Source: Vibrio hangzhouensis (GTDB lineage Bacteria; Pseudomonadota; Gammaproteobacteria; Enterobacterales; Vibrionaceae). From it: DNA of 64,000 nucleotides. Both the position numbers and the translations under genes were made by a program. Positions 34,927-43,923 of the stretch are shown in pieces. The DNA lies in NCBI RefSeq assembly GCF_900107935.1, contig NZ_FNVG01000001.1:248001-312000 (forward strand), read 5' to 3'. The notes under the pieces are model-generated. The model was not told where the DNA came from. It did not search any database and worked only from the letters and a program-made list of their open reading frames with translations. Every line of letters starts with the position of its first letter. Position 1 is the stretch's first letter.

Positions 34927-36168
34927 ATCCAACACATACTGATCAAACTTTGACACTCGCGCGATAAATTCCGGCATGTCTACTGCGGCAATTGAAGTCG
35001 CGAGTGGCAAATTTTCTTTAATGGGATCTACTGCTCGGTTTCGAACCAGCACTTCAAAATGTAAATGTGGCCCGGTAAGTCGACCTGTTGCACCCGATAA
35101 CGCTATTTTCTGGCCCCGTTTTACCTGTTCACCCCGTTTTACCAGGAAGGTTTGCAAATGAAGGTATCGGGTCTTGTATACGCTGTTATGTTCGATGACC
35201 AAATATTTCCCCGCATAAGGATGGTTGCGAACCGCAATCACTTTTCCGTCCCCTGTCGAATAAACGGGTGTACCAACTGGTGTCGCGAAATCAGTGCCAT
35301 TATGAGGAGTAACACGGCCCGTAACGGGATGTTTTCTTCTGGGATTAAAAGGCGATGTCACTCGACGGTAGGGACTTGCAACAGGATAACGATCAAAAGC
35401 CTGCTCTAAGCTATTGCCACTTCTGTCATAAAACCGCCCATCCTTGGCCAGAAAGGCGGCTATCTCCTTACCACGAAGGTGAAGGGTAATCCCATGTATC
35501 TCGGCTTTTCCCGTCAGATGACTGGCCAGGTATTGTTCATCTACTAGTATGTCAAAGCGATCGCCGGCTCTTAGATCTCGAGCAAAATCAACCTTGTCTT
35601 TTAGCACTCGGGTAATACTGGCAATTTGGCGTGTCGTCAGACCCGCCTCGTGCGCGGAACCAGAAAAGCTCCCTTGAATGGTGCCCGAATAGAGTTTTTC
35701 CCGCCACTCTCCCTGCTCTTCTACAAACTTATATGAATAGCTGCCATCATCCTCGCGTAGATAGCTTGCTCGCTCTACCAGGCTTTCATGATAAATCAGT
35801 TCCAGTAACTCATGGTCATCACCATTGATCACTAGCTCAAGATGGTCACCAGGTTTGATAGTATCTAACTTTAACGAGTCCAAATCGGCTTCGAGCAAGC
35901 GTTGTAGCGATTGGTACGAAAGCTCCCAAGAGGAGAAAATGGTACTTAAAGTATCTCCCACCTTTACAAAATAGTGAACCCGAACAGGCAGTGATGGCGG
36001 TTCATCGACAGATTGCTTGTTGTCTTCTTGGTAAGGAGTGACCTGAATGTTCACTGCCTGGTCGGCTGGTTCTGGGTCTTTTGATAGCAAAATAGCGGCT
36101 GAAAATGACAAAACCGCAATGATTACGAGCACCGTTCGAAATGACTTCATAAAGGGTAGTATTAACAT
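34915..36168 (-). CDS. M23-family murein DD-endopeptidase (MepM-like)
   Basis: A 417-residue envelope protein (411 if started at 36150). An N-terminal signal anchor (FRTVLVIIAVLSFSAAILL) is followed by an OapA/LysM-like module (VHYFVKVGDTLSTIFSSWEL) and a C-terminal LytM domain with HNGTDFATPVGTPVYSTGDG and GPHLHFEVLVR, which hold the zinc ligands. It should cleave peptide cross-links in peptidoglycan to allow wall growth. No clear ribosome site separates the two start choices. It is convergent with selD and shares its terminator region. Confidence 0.88.
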   Translation of the reverse strand: MLILPFMKSFRTVLVIIAVLSFSAAILLSKDPEPADQAVNIQVTPYQEDNKQSVDEPPSLPVRVHYFVKVGDTLSTIFSSWELSYQSLQRLLEADLDSLKLDTIKPGDHLELVINGDDHELLELIYHESLVERASYLREDDGSYSYKFVEEQGEWREKLYSGTIQGSFSGSAHEAGLTTRQIASITRVLKDKVDFARDLRAGDRFDILVDEQYLASHLTGKAEIHGITLHLRGKEIAAFLAKDGRFYDRSGNSLEQAFDRYPVASPYRRVTSPFNPRRKHPVTGRVTPHNGTDFATPVGTPVYSTGDGKVIAVRNHPYAGKYLVIEHNSVYKTRYLHLQTFLVKRGEQVKRGQKIALSGATGRLTGPHLHFEVLVRNRAVDPIKENLPLATSIAAVDMPEFIARVSKFDQYVLDKKA

Positions 36169-36227
36169 AAACAATAAATGCAATGTTATAACATTACAGA
36201 GCGAGTTATTAAATACTGCACCATAAA

Positions 36228-36270
36228 AAGAAACCGCACTTGCTGCCAAATACAGCAAGTGCGGTTTCTT
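36228..36270 (-). terminator. Terminator of the aldo/keto reductase gene
   Basis: A perfect 18-bp stem with a 7-base loop; on the minus strand the stem end TTTCTT runs into TTTTATGG. It is placed 20 bp after the stop codon at 36290. Confidence 0.9.
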
Positions 36271-36289
36271 ATTCCATCTTCAGACTATT

Positions 36290-37216
36290 TTAAGGCACAC
36301 CGTGACCTTTAGATGCAACCCAAACCCGATACCACTGCTCTCTCGTCAGTTCTATTTCGAGGGCTGCGACGGCGGCTTTTACTCTCTCTATCTTACCAGA
36401 GCCAATAATAGGCAGAGGCCTCGACGGCAGTCTTCTGACCCATGCATAAATCACCTGATCAATGCTTGCCGCCCCCACTTCATCGCGAATAGCCTCCAGT
36501 TCCGCTCTAACCCGTTTAGCCTGTTCGGACTTGCCACTAAAAATCTCTCCACCAGCCAACGTTGACCAAGCCATAGGCAAGACACCGTGTTGCTGCAACT
36601 GATCAAGCGTGCCGTCATGGGCAACTTCAAAATTAAGCGGGTTAATTTCTACCTGGTTAGTGACCAATGCTTTGCTCAGACGAGACTGCAACAAATCAAA
36701 CTGGCGCGGGGAGAAATTCGAAACACCAAAATGTCTCACTTTGCCGATTTTATACAATTCATTAAAAGCTTCGGCTACTTCATTCGCATCCATTAGTGCG
36801 TCCGGACGGTGGATAAGCAATACGTCCAACTCATTGACTCCAAGACGTTGCAAAGAATTATCTACCGATTCATAAATGTGCTTCGCTCCTGTGTCGTAGT
36901 GATTAATCTTACGATTCGGGTATTTATCACTGCATAATTTGATATCACATTTAGATATAATCTGAATTTCTTCGCGTAACGACGGCTCCAGAGCTAAAGC
37001 CTCTCCGAACAACTGCTCACACTCGTAATTGCCATAGATATCAGCGTGGTCAACTGTCGTAATTCCAAGCTCAATATGTTGTTTAAGGAAGGTCAGACGT
37101 TCTTGAGGCGTCATACCCCAATCGGCTAAACGCCAGTATCCTTGAACCAGTTCAGATACATCTGGTCCACTTGGCGCCATAGTCACTTTCGAAACAGCGG
37201 TAACATTCGAAACCAT
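36290..37216 (-). CDS. Aldo/keto reductase, YdhF type
   Basis: A 308-residue NADPH-dependent reductase of the aldo/keto reductase family. The catalytic residues are seen in TTVDHADIYGNYECEQLFGE (Asp, Tyr), the lysine of IISKCDIKL, and LLIHRPDALMDANEV (His); GKVRHFGVSNFSPRQFDLLQ and PIIGSGKIERV bind the cofactor. It resembles E. coli YdhF. The physiological substrate is unknown. AAGGAG lies 7 bases before the ATG. It is divergent from the HTH gene at 37313. Confidence 0.9.
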   Translation of the reverse strand: MVSNVTAVSKVTMAPSGPDVSELVQGYWRLADWGMTPQERLTFLKQHIELGITTVDHADIYGNYECEQLFGEALALEPSLREEIQIISKCDIKLCSDKYPNRKINHYDTGAKHIYESVDNSLQRLGVNELDVLLIHRPDALMDANEVAEAFNELYKIGKVRHFGVSNFSPRQFDLLQSRLSKALVTNQVEINPLNFEVAHDGTLDQLQQHGVLPMAWSTLAGGEIFSGKSEQAKRVRAELEAIRDEVGAASIDQVIYAWVRRLPSRPLPIIGSGKIERVKAAVAALEIELTREQWYRVWVASKGHGVP

Positions 37217-37312
37217 TGGTCATCTCCTTATTTAAGTCTGCCCACATCCTAGTCTTGTTTTCTATGCCTCTCAACGGGTAAACTTCGAAAAAACGAACTG
37301 GAGTACGAAGTT

Positions 37313-37708
37313 GTGAGCTTTGCTGAAAGACTGCAAGAACTGATTGGACAAGAGAGCGTTAGCGGATTCGCCCGACGAGTCGAGTTATCAGAAGCACTCA
37401 TACGTAAATACTTAAAAGGTAGTGAACCAAGCTTAGCAAAAGCTAACCAAATCGCCATGAAAGCTAATTGCTCACTAGAATGGTTGGCCACCGGATGCGG
37501 CTACTTATATCGACAAGCAGAGGTTGTTGATATGAAAGCTTATCAGATCGCCTACGAGAGCGTAATGTCAGCACCACTTCCAGAAGGCGACCAATTGACA
37601 CATAGACAGATAATTACTGCGTATCAGTATCTACGCGCAACGAAAAAGTCAGACGGCTACTTAGATCAACATGGAATGAAACGACTACTCTCCACTATCT
37701 CAAAGTAA
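37313..37708 (+). CDS. Small HTH-type (phage-repressor-like) regulator
   Basis: A 131-residue protein starting GTG with GGAG 9 bases upstream. An N-terminal helix-turn-helix reads SVSGFARRVELSEALIRKYL and ends CSLEWLATGCGYLY, the usual end of Mu/CI-like repressor DNA-binding domains. The rest is helical and unassigned. No phage genes surround it, so it is a stand-alone regulator, perhaps of the divergent reductase. Confidence 0.75.
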   Translation: MSFAERLQELIGQESVSGFARRVELSEALIRKYLKGSEPSLAKANQIAMKANCSLEWLATGCGYLYRQAEVVDMKAYQIAYESVMSAPLPEGDQLTHRQIITAYQYLRATKKSDGYLDQHGMKRLLSTISK

Positions 37709-38054
37709 TGAATACCCCAAAAAACCTCAACAAACCGCAACCACAATGTTACAAACTGCAACATCTCAGAAACACATATTGCCTATATTAACAGTTCACC
37801 CCCTCAAACCATTCAATATCCAAATGGTTTCCAAATCATCGGTCCTATAAATGTGACCGAGGTTAAACGCATGTTTGAAAGAAATATCTTACACTAATTA
37901 TAAATTACTTATCTATTAACAATAAGGTTCAACTAACAATACGTAATTAAAACTATCCCAAACAATGCCCCCCAATAGTGGTATTCGAAAATAGAATTAT
38001 TTTTGAAGGGGGATTTTATATCCAAAAAAACGGAAAAATATAAAAGGAATAACT
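37709..38054 (+). other. 346-bp AT-rich region upstream of the first porin gene
   Basis: No gene seen. It should contain the porin promoter and untranslated leader; AAGGAATAACT precedes the ATG. No operator could be identified with confidence. Confidence 0.5.
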
Positions 38055-39266
38055 ATGAAAGGTCTATTTAAGCTTTCAACTCTAGCAGTGAGTGTATTAG
38101 CGGCATCGCAAGTGAGTGCGATTGAGCTTTATAATGCAGAGGGTACTACGGCGAATATGTATGGTGCGATTGCAGCCCATGTAAGCAAGTATGACTATGA
38201 CAAAAGCTCGATCATTGGCAATGACTACGGACTTGCATATAACAGCGACAAGACACTAATTGAAGATCCTGGTTCATGGTTTGGTTTTGATTTGAAACAC
38301 CAATTTGGCAGTGTATATGGCATTGCCAAGATCGAATGGGACGTGGACTTTTCAACAGCGACAGATCTGGACAATCGCCGTGCGCTAACTGCGCGCCAAA
38401 CCTACGCGGGTTTTGGTCATGATGACTTCGGCTCAGTGACTATTGGTCGCCAAGAAAGTCCATACATGAAAACAGACAAAGGCTACTATGCTTACTGGGT
38501 CGGTGGGCTCAACATGATGCAGTCTGATGAGTTGGGTAGCCGCAGAGCACCAAACACGGTCGTTTGGCAAAATGACTTCGACAATTTGTACGTTGGTTTA
38601 CAGTATCAAGCGGCCAGAAATGTTGATGACTATATCTTCTTTGGTGGTAACGGTCTGAACTTTGGTGGTTTGCTTTTTGTAGACCCTGCCAATCCAGTCT
38701 CCATTGACGATGGATTTGGTGGCTCGCTGGCATACACAATTGAGTCCACAGGTACCTATCTTGCGGCTGCCTACAACCAGGCCAATAATATCAACGGTAG
38801 CTTCTTGGACCTCTTGGGAGACCTGATTGAAAACACTGCAACAGACGCGGAAATCAAACAGTACGCAATTGCAGTTGAGCAGCACCTCTTGGAAGGCGGC
38901 TTGTCTCTATCCGCACGCTTTGAACAATTCTTCGCCAAAGACGGTGCTAATGCATTTGATACGGAAACGACCACATTCGGCATGGGCGCTAACTTCTATG
39001 TGTCCGAAACTGTCCGTATTTACGGCGGTTACGAGATGGCAGAAGAAAAGAACAACGTATCCGGTGCCACTAAATCCGAAGTTAGCCAATTTAACTTAGG
39101 CGCAGCGTGGGCTCCAGTACCTTGGGGTGAAGTGTATCTGGAAGGCTATAATGATGACGTCAAACTAAACGAAAGCTATACCTTTGACAACGAGGGCAAT
39201 GTGACCGACTTTGGCGGTAACTCCAAAGGTACTCACGTCTTCCTGGGCGCAGCGGTATTCTTCTAA
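38055..39266 (+). CDS. Outer-membrane porin 1 (OmpU/OmpC-type)
   Basis: A 403-residue trimeric porin type protein. The signal peptide is cut near SQVSA/IELYNAEG; the first strand reads YGAIAAHVSKYDY, the loop region holds QTYAGFGHDDFGSVTIGRQE and SPYMKTDKGYYAYWVGGLNM, and the chain ends on phenylalanine (FLGAAVFF), as outer-membrane barrels do. It lets small solutes cross the outer membrane. A paralogue follows 400 bp downstream, with its own leader. Confidence 0.9.
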   Translation: MKGLFKLSTLAVSVLAASQVSAIELYNAEGTTANMYGAIAAHVSKYDYDKSSIIGNDYGLAYNSDKTLIEDPGSWFGFDLKHQFGSVYGIAKIEWDVDFSTATDLDNRRALTARQTYAGFGHDDFGSVTIGRQESPYMKTDKGYYAYWVGGLNMMQSDELGSRRAPNTVVWQNDFDNLYVGLQYQAARNVDDYIFFGGNGLNFGGLLFVDPANPVSIDDGFGGSLAYTIESTGTYLAAAYNQANNINGSFLDLLGDLIENTATDAEIKQYAIAVEQHLLEGGLSLSARFEQFFAKDGANAFDTETTTFGMGANFYVSETVRIYGGYEMAEEKNNVSGATKSEVSQFNLGAAWAPVPWGEVYLEGYNDDVKLNESYTFDNEGNVTDFGGNSKGTHVFLGAAVFF

Positions 39267-39291
39267 TCTCATATCCCTTCCTTTTCGTCCA

Positions 39292-39314
39292 AAGCCTCCT
39301 TCGGGAGGCTTTTT
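39292..39314 (+). terminator. Terminator of porin 1
   Basis: Stem AAGCCTCC / GGAGGCTT with a TTCG tetraloop and a run of T. It lies 25 bp after the stop. Confidence 0.93.
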
Positions 39315-39669
39315 ACATTCCCCCTACAAAATCTCTAAATCAGCGCTACACCGTACTCTCGCGCTCACCTTTGTTTCCTTGACGCAACCATAACCTATTA
39401 GAAATATCAATGAACCCACCAATCATTCATAGAAACCATTAAAACATCGAGATTTATAAAAATATAAATTGTGATTTACACCATGAATGGCTTTGAAATT
39501 ATTAATTAGACTGCCTCGAAAACAACAAACAAGGAGGCTCAATAAAGAAACATCACAAATTAGAAACAATTCAAACAACGTAAAAAACTAAGCACTGAAA
39601 TTAATGGAATTAGGATTTTGTTTTAAACAAAACCCAGAGATTTTGACACCTATTATAAGCTTGAAAACC
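39315..39669 (+). other. 355-bp AT-rich gap between the porin genes
   Basis: No gene. It presumably carries the promoter of porin 2. I see no strong repeat or operator. Confidence 0.45.
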
Positions 39670-40878
39670 ATGAAAAACTTTATACAACTTAATCCTTTCG
39701 CATTAGCACTTTTGGCCACTTTTTCTACCAATGCCGTCGAACTTTACAACAATGAAGGTACGAAAGTCGCGATGTATGGCGCCATCGCTGCACAGCTAAG
39801 TCAGTACAATTACGATACATCGACGGCAATGGGTAACGCAGCGGGCTACAACTACAACAGTGATGTGGTTCACGTTGAAGATCCAGGTTCTTACCTTGGC
39901 TTTGACGTATCCCACCAACAGGGTGATATTACGGCGATTGTAAAGCTGGAGTGGGACGTCAATTTTGGCACTCAATCTGATACCTCCGACATTGCATTGC
40001 AACAACGCCAGACTTATGCAGGTTTCGCTCATACTACTTTTGGCCAGGTTACAATTGGTCGTCAGGAAAGCCCGTACATGAAAACCGACAAAGGCTATTA
40101 TGCCTACTGGGCCGGTGGTCTTAACATGATGCAATCCGATGAACTCGGCAGCCGCAGGACCGCCAACACAGTAGTGTGGAGTAAAGAGAGTGACCACTAT
40201 TATTTAGGCCTTCAATATCAGGCTAGCCGCAAAGAAAGTCAGATCTCATTTGGTAACGGCCTTAATTTTGGTTCCGTATTCGTACCAACCACAGACCAGC
40301 CAGCTATCACCATTGACAATGGATTCGGTCTCGCCGCAACCTACACCTTTGATTTTGGTACCTACATCGCCGCCGCCTACAACCAGTCTAACAATATTAA
40401 CGGTAAGTTCATCGACCTGCTTGGCGTCCCAGACGACAACGCAGCGATCACGGCAACCGATGCCACCATCAAGCAATACGCCATTGCTGTCGAGCACCAT
40501 TTTGCTGAAGGATTAGTCTCATTATCAGGCCGATACGAACGCTTTATGTCTGAAGACGGTGCAGCCAGTCCGGCATTTAAGGGCATTACCGACAATATCG
40601 GAATCGGTACCAATGTTTATGTAAGCGATGCAATTCGCCTTTATGGCAGCTATGAATGGGCCTTAGACAAAAATAAACTGACCAACAGTACCAATACCAA
40701 AGTATCAATGATCAATGTGGGCGCTGCCTGGGCTCCGGTACCTTGGGGAGAAGTGTACCTGGAAGCCTACAGAGACGATGTGACTTTAAACGATACCTAT
40801 CAATGGAACACAGGAAAACCCACTGACTACAGAGGGTCAGCCAATCATTTCTTCTTAGGCGCAGCCGTCATGTTTTAA
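39670..40878 (+). CDS. Outer-membrane porin 2, paralogue of porin 1
   Basis: A 402-residue porin with signal peptide MKNFIQLNPFALALLATF up to NA/VELYNNEG and the terminal phenylalanine (FLGAAVMF). It shares long blocks with porin 1: YMKTDKGYYAYW, GGLNMMQSDELGSRR, WAPVPWGEVYLEAY, but differs in the parts expected to form surface loops. The start at 39670 is preferred because it opens a normal signal peptide; the frame continues upstream to 39604 without support. A tandem duplication that has diverged is the simplest reading. Confidence 0.88.
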   Translation: MKNFIQLNPFALALLATFSTNAVELYNNEGTKVAMYGAIAAQLSQYNYDTSTAMGNAAGYNYNSDVVHVEDPGSYLGFDVSHQQGDITAIVKLEWDVNFGTQSDTSDIALQQRQTYAGFAHTTFGQVTIGRQESPYMKTDKGYYAYWAGGLNMMQSDELGSRRTANTVVWSKESDHYYLGLQYQASRKESQISFGNGLNFGSVFVPTTDQPAITIDNGFGLAATYTFDFGTYIAAAYNQSNNINGKFIDLLGVPDDNAAITATDATIKQYAIAVEHHFAEGLVSLSGRYERFMSEDGAASPAFKGITDNIGIGTNVYVSDAIRLYGSYEWALDKNKLTNSTNTKVSMINVGAAWAPVPWGEVYLEAYRDDVTLNDTYQWNTGKPTDYRGSANHFFLGAAVMF

Positions 40879-40896
40879 ACCCAGAGTATGAAGAAT

Positions 40897-40919
40897 TGGG
40901 GCGTTTAGCAAACGCCCCA
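40897..40919 (+). terminator. Hairpin after porin 2
   Basis: 10-bp perfect stem TGGGGCGTTT / AAACGCCCCA with a 3-base loop; no T-run follows, so it may terminate weakly or protect the mRNA end. Confidence 0.6.
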
Positions 40920-41043
40920 GATTATGTTCTACCGAGAGATTACCCATTCGTAAAGTATGGTCTTTTGGGTGAGATCACAACAACCTGCTATTATTTTACA
41001 TAGAGTTATACTGAGCAAATAATAGACAACAAGGAAGGTGGGT

Positions 41044-41940
41044 ATGTACGATCTAAAAAAAGAGTATGACCAGTTTGGCCCCTGGTTAGTCGAAATTCAG
41101 TCTGAACAAGACATTCCTCCGCAGTTTTCAGAACAAAAACACTTCTTTGATGGCGCCGTTTACAGCTTTAAAATTCCAGTTCACCAAGAACGAAGAAACA
41201 TGAAGCCAGGCATGTTGCTGTACCCAGAAGTCGTCATTATTCAGAAAGAATTCATTATGCATCTAAAAATAGATGGTGAGCGGATTCAGGCTGAGAAAAT
41301 GTGGTACACCGATGTTCTGTTCTTAACTCACGGAGGCGACCTTCTAGATAACTATATTGGACTACAGTCTATTCAGGGAGAAATGGTGATTAAGTACAAT
41401 CTCGTCTCTCAGGACGTCGCCAGTCACGTCGTTAAGCTGCTAAGAGAAATCATATCACCAAGAAGTGCCTACCCAGTTGCCAGCGAACTTAACGATGCCA
41501 ATTTATTGGATAAAGTCACTTACAGTTTCTACTGTGGCACAGAGAAAGTGCTTGAGCCCCTACACATTCTCGCTTATCAGAGTGAAATGCGGCTCACAGA
41601 GAGAAAACGCTCCAGTATCATGGACCTCTACCATAACTTCGTGCAATACAAATTACTGCGCACGATGATTATGACTGATGGTGTCGATCTGATTATTGCC
41701 AACCAGGGTAAACATATCATCGATGTAAAGGATGCCAACTATAAATTTGGTCACACCTTCATCCGTTTAGGTCTGATTGAGAACCTGTCTATGAAGCCTC
41801 ATGCTCAGTTCCCTGAACTCAATGAGGTAGTCATCAAAGTCGGGCTCTGTGAGTTTACGTTAGCCGTAGGAAAAGACTTTAAACTCGACAAAGTGTCCCA
41901 AATGCTCAGCATTACCGAGCAAGTCGAAGAACCTGCATAA
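41044..41940 (+). CDS. Conserved-looking hypothetical protein
   Basis: A 298-residue soluble protein with no signal peptide or membrane helix that I can see. It has alternating beta-type segments (YPEVVIIQKEFIMHLKIDGE, DVLFLTHGGDLLDNYIGLQS, NEVVIKVGLCEFTLAVGK) and basic helical middle (ERKRSSIMDLYHNFVQYKLL). I recognise no family. A strong AAGGAAGG site precedes the ATG at 41044. It is convergent with a LysR gene and stands alone, so context gives no role. Confidence 0.7.
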   Translation: MYDLKKEYDQFGPWLVEIQSEQDIPPQFSEQKHFFDGAVYSFKIPVHQERRNMKPGMLLYPEVVIIQKEFIMHLKIDGERIQAEKMWYTDVLFLTHGGDLLDNYIGLQSIQGEMVIKYNLVSQDVASHVVKLLREIISPRSAYPVASELNDANLLDKVTYSFYCGTEKVLEPLHILAYQSEMRLTERKRSSIMDLYHNFVQYKLLRTMIMTDGVDLIIANQGKHIIDVKDANYKFGHTFIRLGLIENLSMKPHAQFPELNEVVIKVGLCEFTLAVGKDFKLDKVSQMLSITEQVEEPA

Positions 41941-41950
41941 CTCGATGACA

Positions 41951-41974
41951 GCTCCTCTTCTGATGAAGAGGAGC
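41951..41974. terminator. Hairpin between the convergent genes at 41940 and 41976
   Basis: 10-bp perfect stem GCTCCTCTTC / GAAGAGGAGC with TGAT loop. No T-run on either strand; probably stops both transcripts by structure. Confidence 0.6.
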
Positions 41975-41975
41975 G

Positions 41976-42857
41976 TTAGCCGCACTGTTGCTGCAACCAA
42001 CTGGATAATTTCTTGATTTCAGGTTGCCTCGCCCGACTCTTCTTATAGACAAAATAAAAGCTATCGCCTGTTTCCAGTCCATGGGATGGCAACATAACCA
42101 AATCCTGCAAATCACGTTCCGTCATCATATAACCGTTAGCAAACGTAATACCCTGATCGTATTTTGCGGCCTCAACAGCTAACAGCATATGACTAAAGTG
42201 TTGAATATCGACATCATCCGGCAGTTGAAAACCTCCGGCCTCGCACCACTTTGACCAATCTTTGCCGCGCTCCCTGTAAACAGAATCGGTGGATAAAATC
42301 GGGTAATCCCAAAGCGCCTCTGGTAAGGGTTTGTCGTGTATTTCCTTCCAGATTTTATGGCTGCATACCGGAAATAGCACCTCATTGTATAAGGGTTCCG
42401 CGACAAAATTGCGTTTAGGCTGGTCAACAGTGATAAAGCAGTCACCAATACTGTCCGTCAGTTCCGGATCTTCCGCCACCATATTAAGTGTTAGCTCGAT
42501 CTCAGGATAGAGTCTTCGAAACTCTGATAATCTTGGAATCAGCCACTTAACCGCGAGAGAACTGTACAAAGCAAGTCGTATACTGCCCTGTTCACCTTCG
42601 CGAATACGTTGACTTGCCTTTGCTATTGAGGCGATTGCCGGGCTGATCTCTTCCAGATACTGTTCCCCCGAGTCCGACAATGACAGCTTTCTGCCCTGTC
42701 GAATAAACAGGTTTTCACCCAGATACTCTTCCAGAATCCTGATTTGATGACTCACTGCACTTTGCGTCACATTCAACTCTTCAGCCGCATTAGAAAAGCT
42801 CAGATTACGGGCGACCGATTCGAAACAGTGAACAGCTCTTAAAGGAGGTAGCTTCAT
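41976..42857 (-). CDS. LysR-family transcriptional regulator (GcvA-like)
   Basis: A 293-residue LysR protein. The DNA-binding part is LPPLRAVHCFESVARNLSFS then AAEELNVTQSAVSHQIRILE. The effector domain follows, with IRLALYSSLAVKWLIPRLSE and GITFANGYMMTERDLQDLVM. The pattern is of the GcvA/AmpR branch. It is divergent from the EamA transporter at 42950 with a 92-bp gap, so it probably controls it and itself; the ligand is unknown. Confidence 0.9.
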   Translation of the reverse strand: MKLPPLRAVHCFESVARNLSFSNAAEELNVTQSAVSHQIRILEEYLGENLFIRQGRKLSLSDSGEQYLEEISPAIASIAKASQRIREGEQGSIRLALYSSLAVKWLIPRLSEFRRLYPEIELTLNMVAEDPELTDSIGDCFITVDQPKRNFVAEPLYNEVLFPVCSHKIWKEIHDKPLPEALWDYPILSTDSVYRERGKDWSKWCEAGGFQLPDDVDIQHFSHMLLAVEAAKYDQGITFANGYMMTERDLQDLVMLPSHGLETGDSFYFVYKKSRARQPEIKKLSSWLQQQCG

Positions 42858-42949
42858 TATCTAATAAACTCATACTAAAATAATATTTATCACTTCACTT
42901 CATCCTAGGAGATCTCTTATGCTCCCGTAAAGTAGCAAAGGAGAGAAAA

Positions 42950-43831
42950 ATGAAAACAATGTCAGTCGGCGTAGCGATGCTTTTGCTCGTAGTCGGAAAC
43001 CAAATTGCGGTCCTGTCTGACGCACTTATAAAAAGCGTGAGTAGCGACGTGGCTGTATTTCAGTTCGTGTTTTTTCGCCAACTGTCTGCGGTTCTGATTT
43101 TGTTGCCTTTTTTTCTTCTCAGTAAACCCAAAAACCTCACTGTAGGCATACGCTGGCACATTGTGCGCGCTCACATCTGGCTATTTGGTGCGGTATTCAT
43201 GGTTTACGCAATCTCAGCAATGCCGCTTGCGACGGCAAATGCCATTTTCTATGCGGCTCCATTGATGATGCTACCTCTTGGCGCACTTTTTTTTGGTGAA
43301 AAACTCTCTTCACAAACTATTGCCGCCGCCGTGATGGGGTTTGTGGGCGTATTGGTCATCATTCGACCAGACCAGATCGACTTTGCCGCGCTGGCCGCTC
43401 TTGTCGTCGCTATCACCATTGCGGTCAATAATCTGTTGATTCGCAAGATACCTAAGCAGCAATCGGTCGCGCATACATTGCTCATTACCAACCTGGTTGG
43501 CATACCAGTATCGCTACTTCTTGTCGCCATTGAGGGCAAGGCTTGGGATTGGAGTGCCTTTCCTGTAGCGGCAGCATCAAGTTGCTTCATTTTGATCTAT
43601 GCTGCAACCTGTGTTTTAACCTATCGCTCTGTCGATAGTAACAAAATTGCTAGTGCCGAATATAGTGGCCTGATCGGTGCAGTAGCCGTAGGGTTATTGT
43701 GGTTTGGTGAAGTTCCAGACATTTTCATGGCCATGGGTACAATGATGATCGTCATCCCGATTGTATGGTTAACAAAACACGAAAAAAAACGCAAAAAGAT
43801 GCATAATCAACCTCCTGTTGTTGAAACGTAA
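42950..43831 (+). CDS. EamA/DMT-family transporter
   Basis: A 293-residue inner-membrane protein with about ten membrane segments in two repeats, typical of the drug/metabolite transporter superfamily. Visible parts are VFQFVFFRQLSAVLILLPFF, ATANAIFYAAPLMMLPLGAL and FFGEKLSSQTIAAAVMGFVG. The substrate is unknown. GGAG is upstream of the start. It is paired with a divergent LysR gene. Confidence 0.87.
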   Translation: MKTMSVGVAMLLLVVGNQIAVLSDALIKSVSSDVAVFQFVFFRQLSAVLILLPFFLLSKPKNLTVGIRWHIVRAHIWLFGAVFMVYAISAMPLATANAIFYAAPLMMLPLGALFFGEKLSSQTIAAAVMGFVGVLVIIRPDQIDFAALAALVVAITIAVNNLLIRKIPKQQSVAHTLLITNLVGIPVSLLLVAIEGKAWDWSAFPVAAASSCFILIYAATCVLTYRSVDSNKIASAEYSGLIGAVAVGLLWFGEVPDIFMAMGTMMIVIPIVWLTKHEKKRKKMHNQPPVVET

Positions 43832-43923
43832 ACCACTACAATATGAACAGCATATGAATGCAATTTGTAATATTTTTTCATATTTCATATACTTAATAGT
43901 GAACTCTGATATGGAAGATCACT

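Noticed and set aside
36228..36270. 18-bp inverted repeat as a mobile-element end
   Set aside because: It is a GC-rich hairpin with a T-run immediately behind a gene, which is what a terminator looks like; no partner copy is seen.
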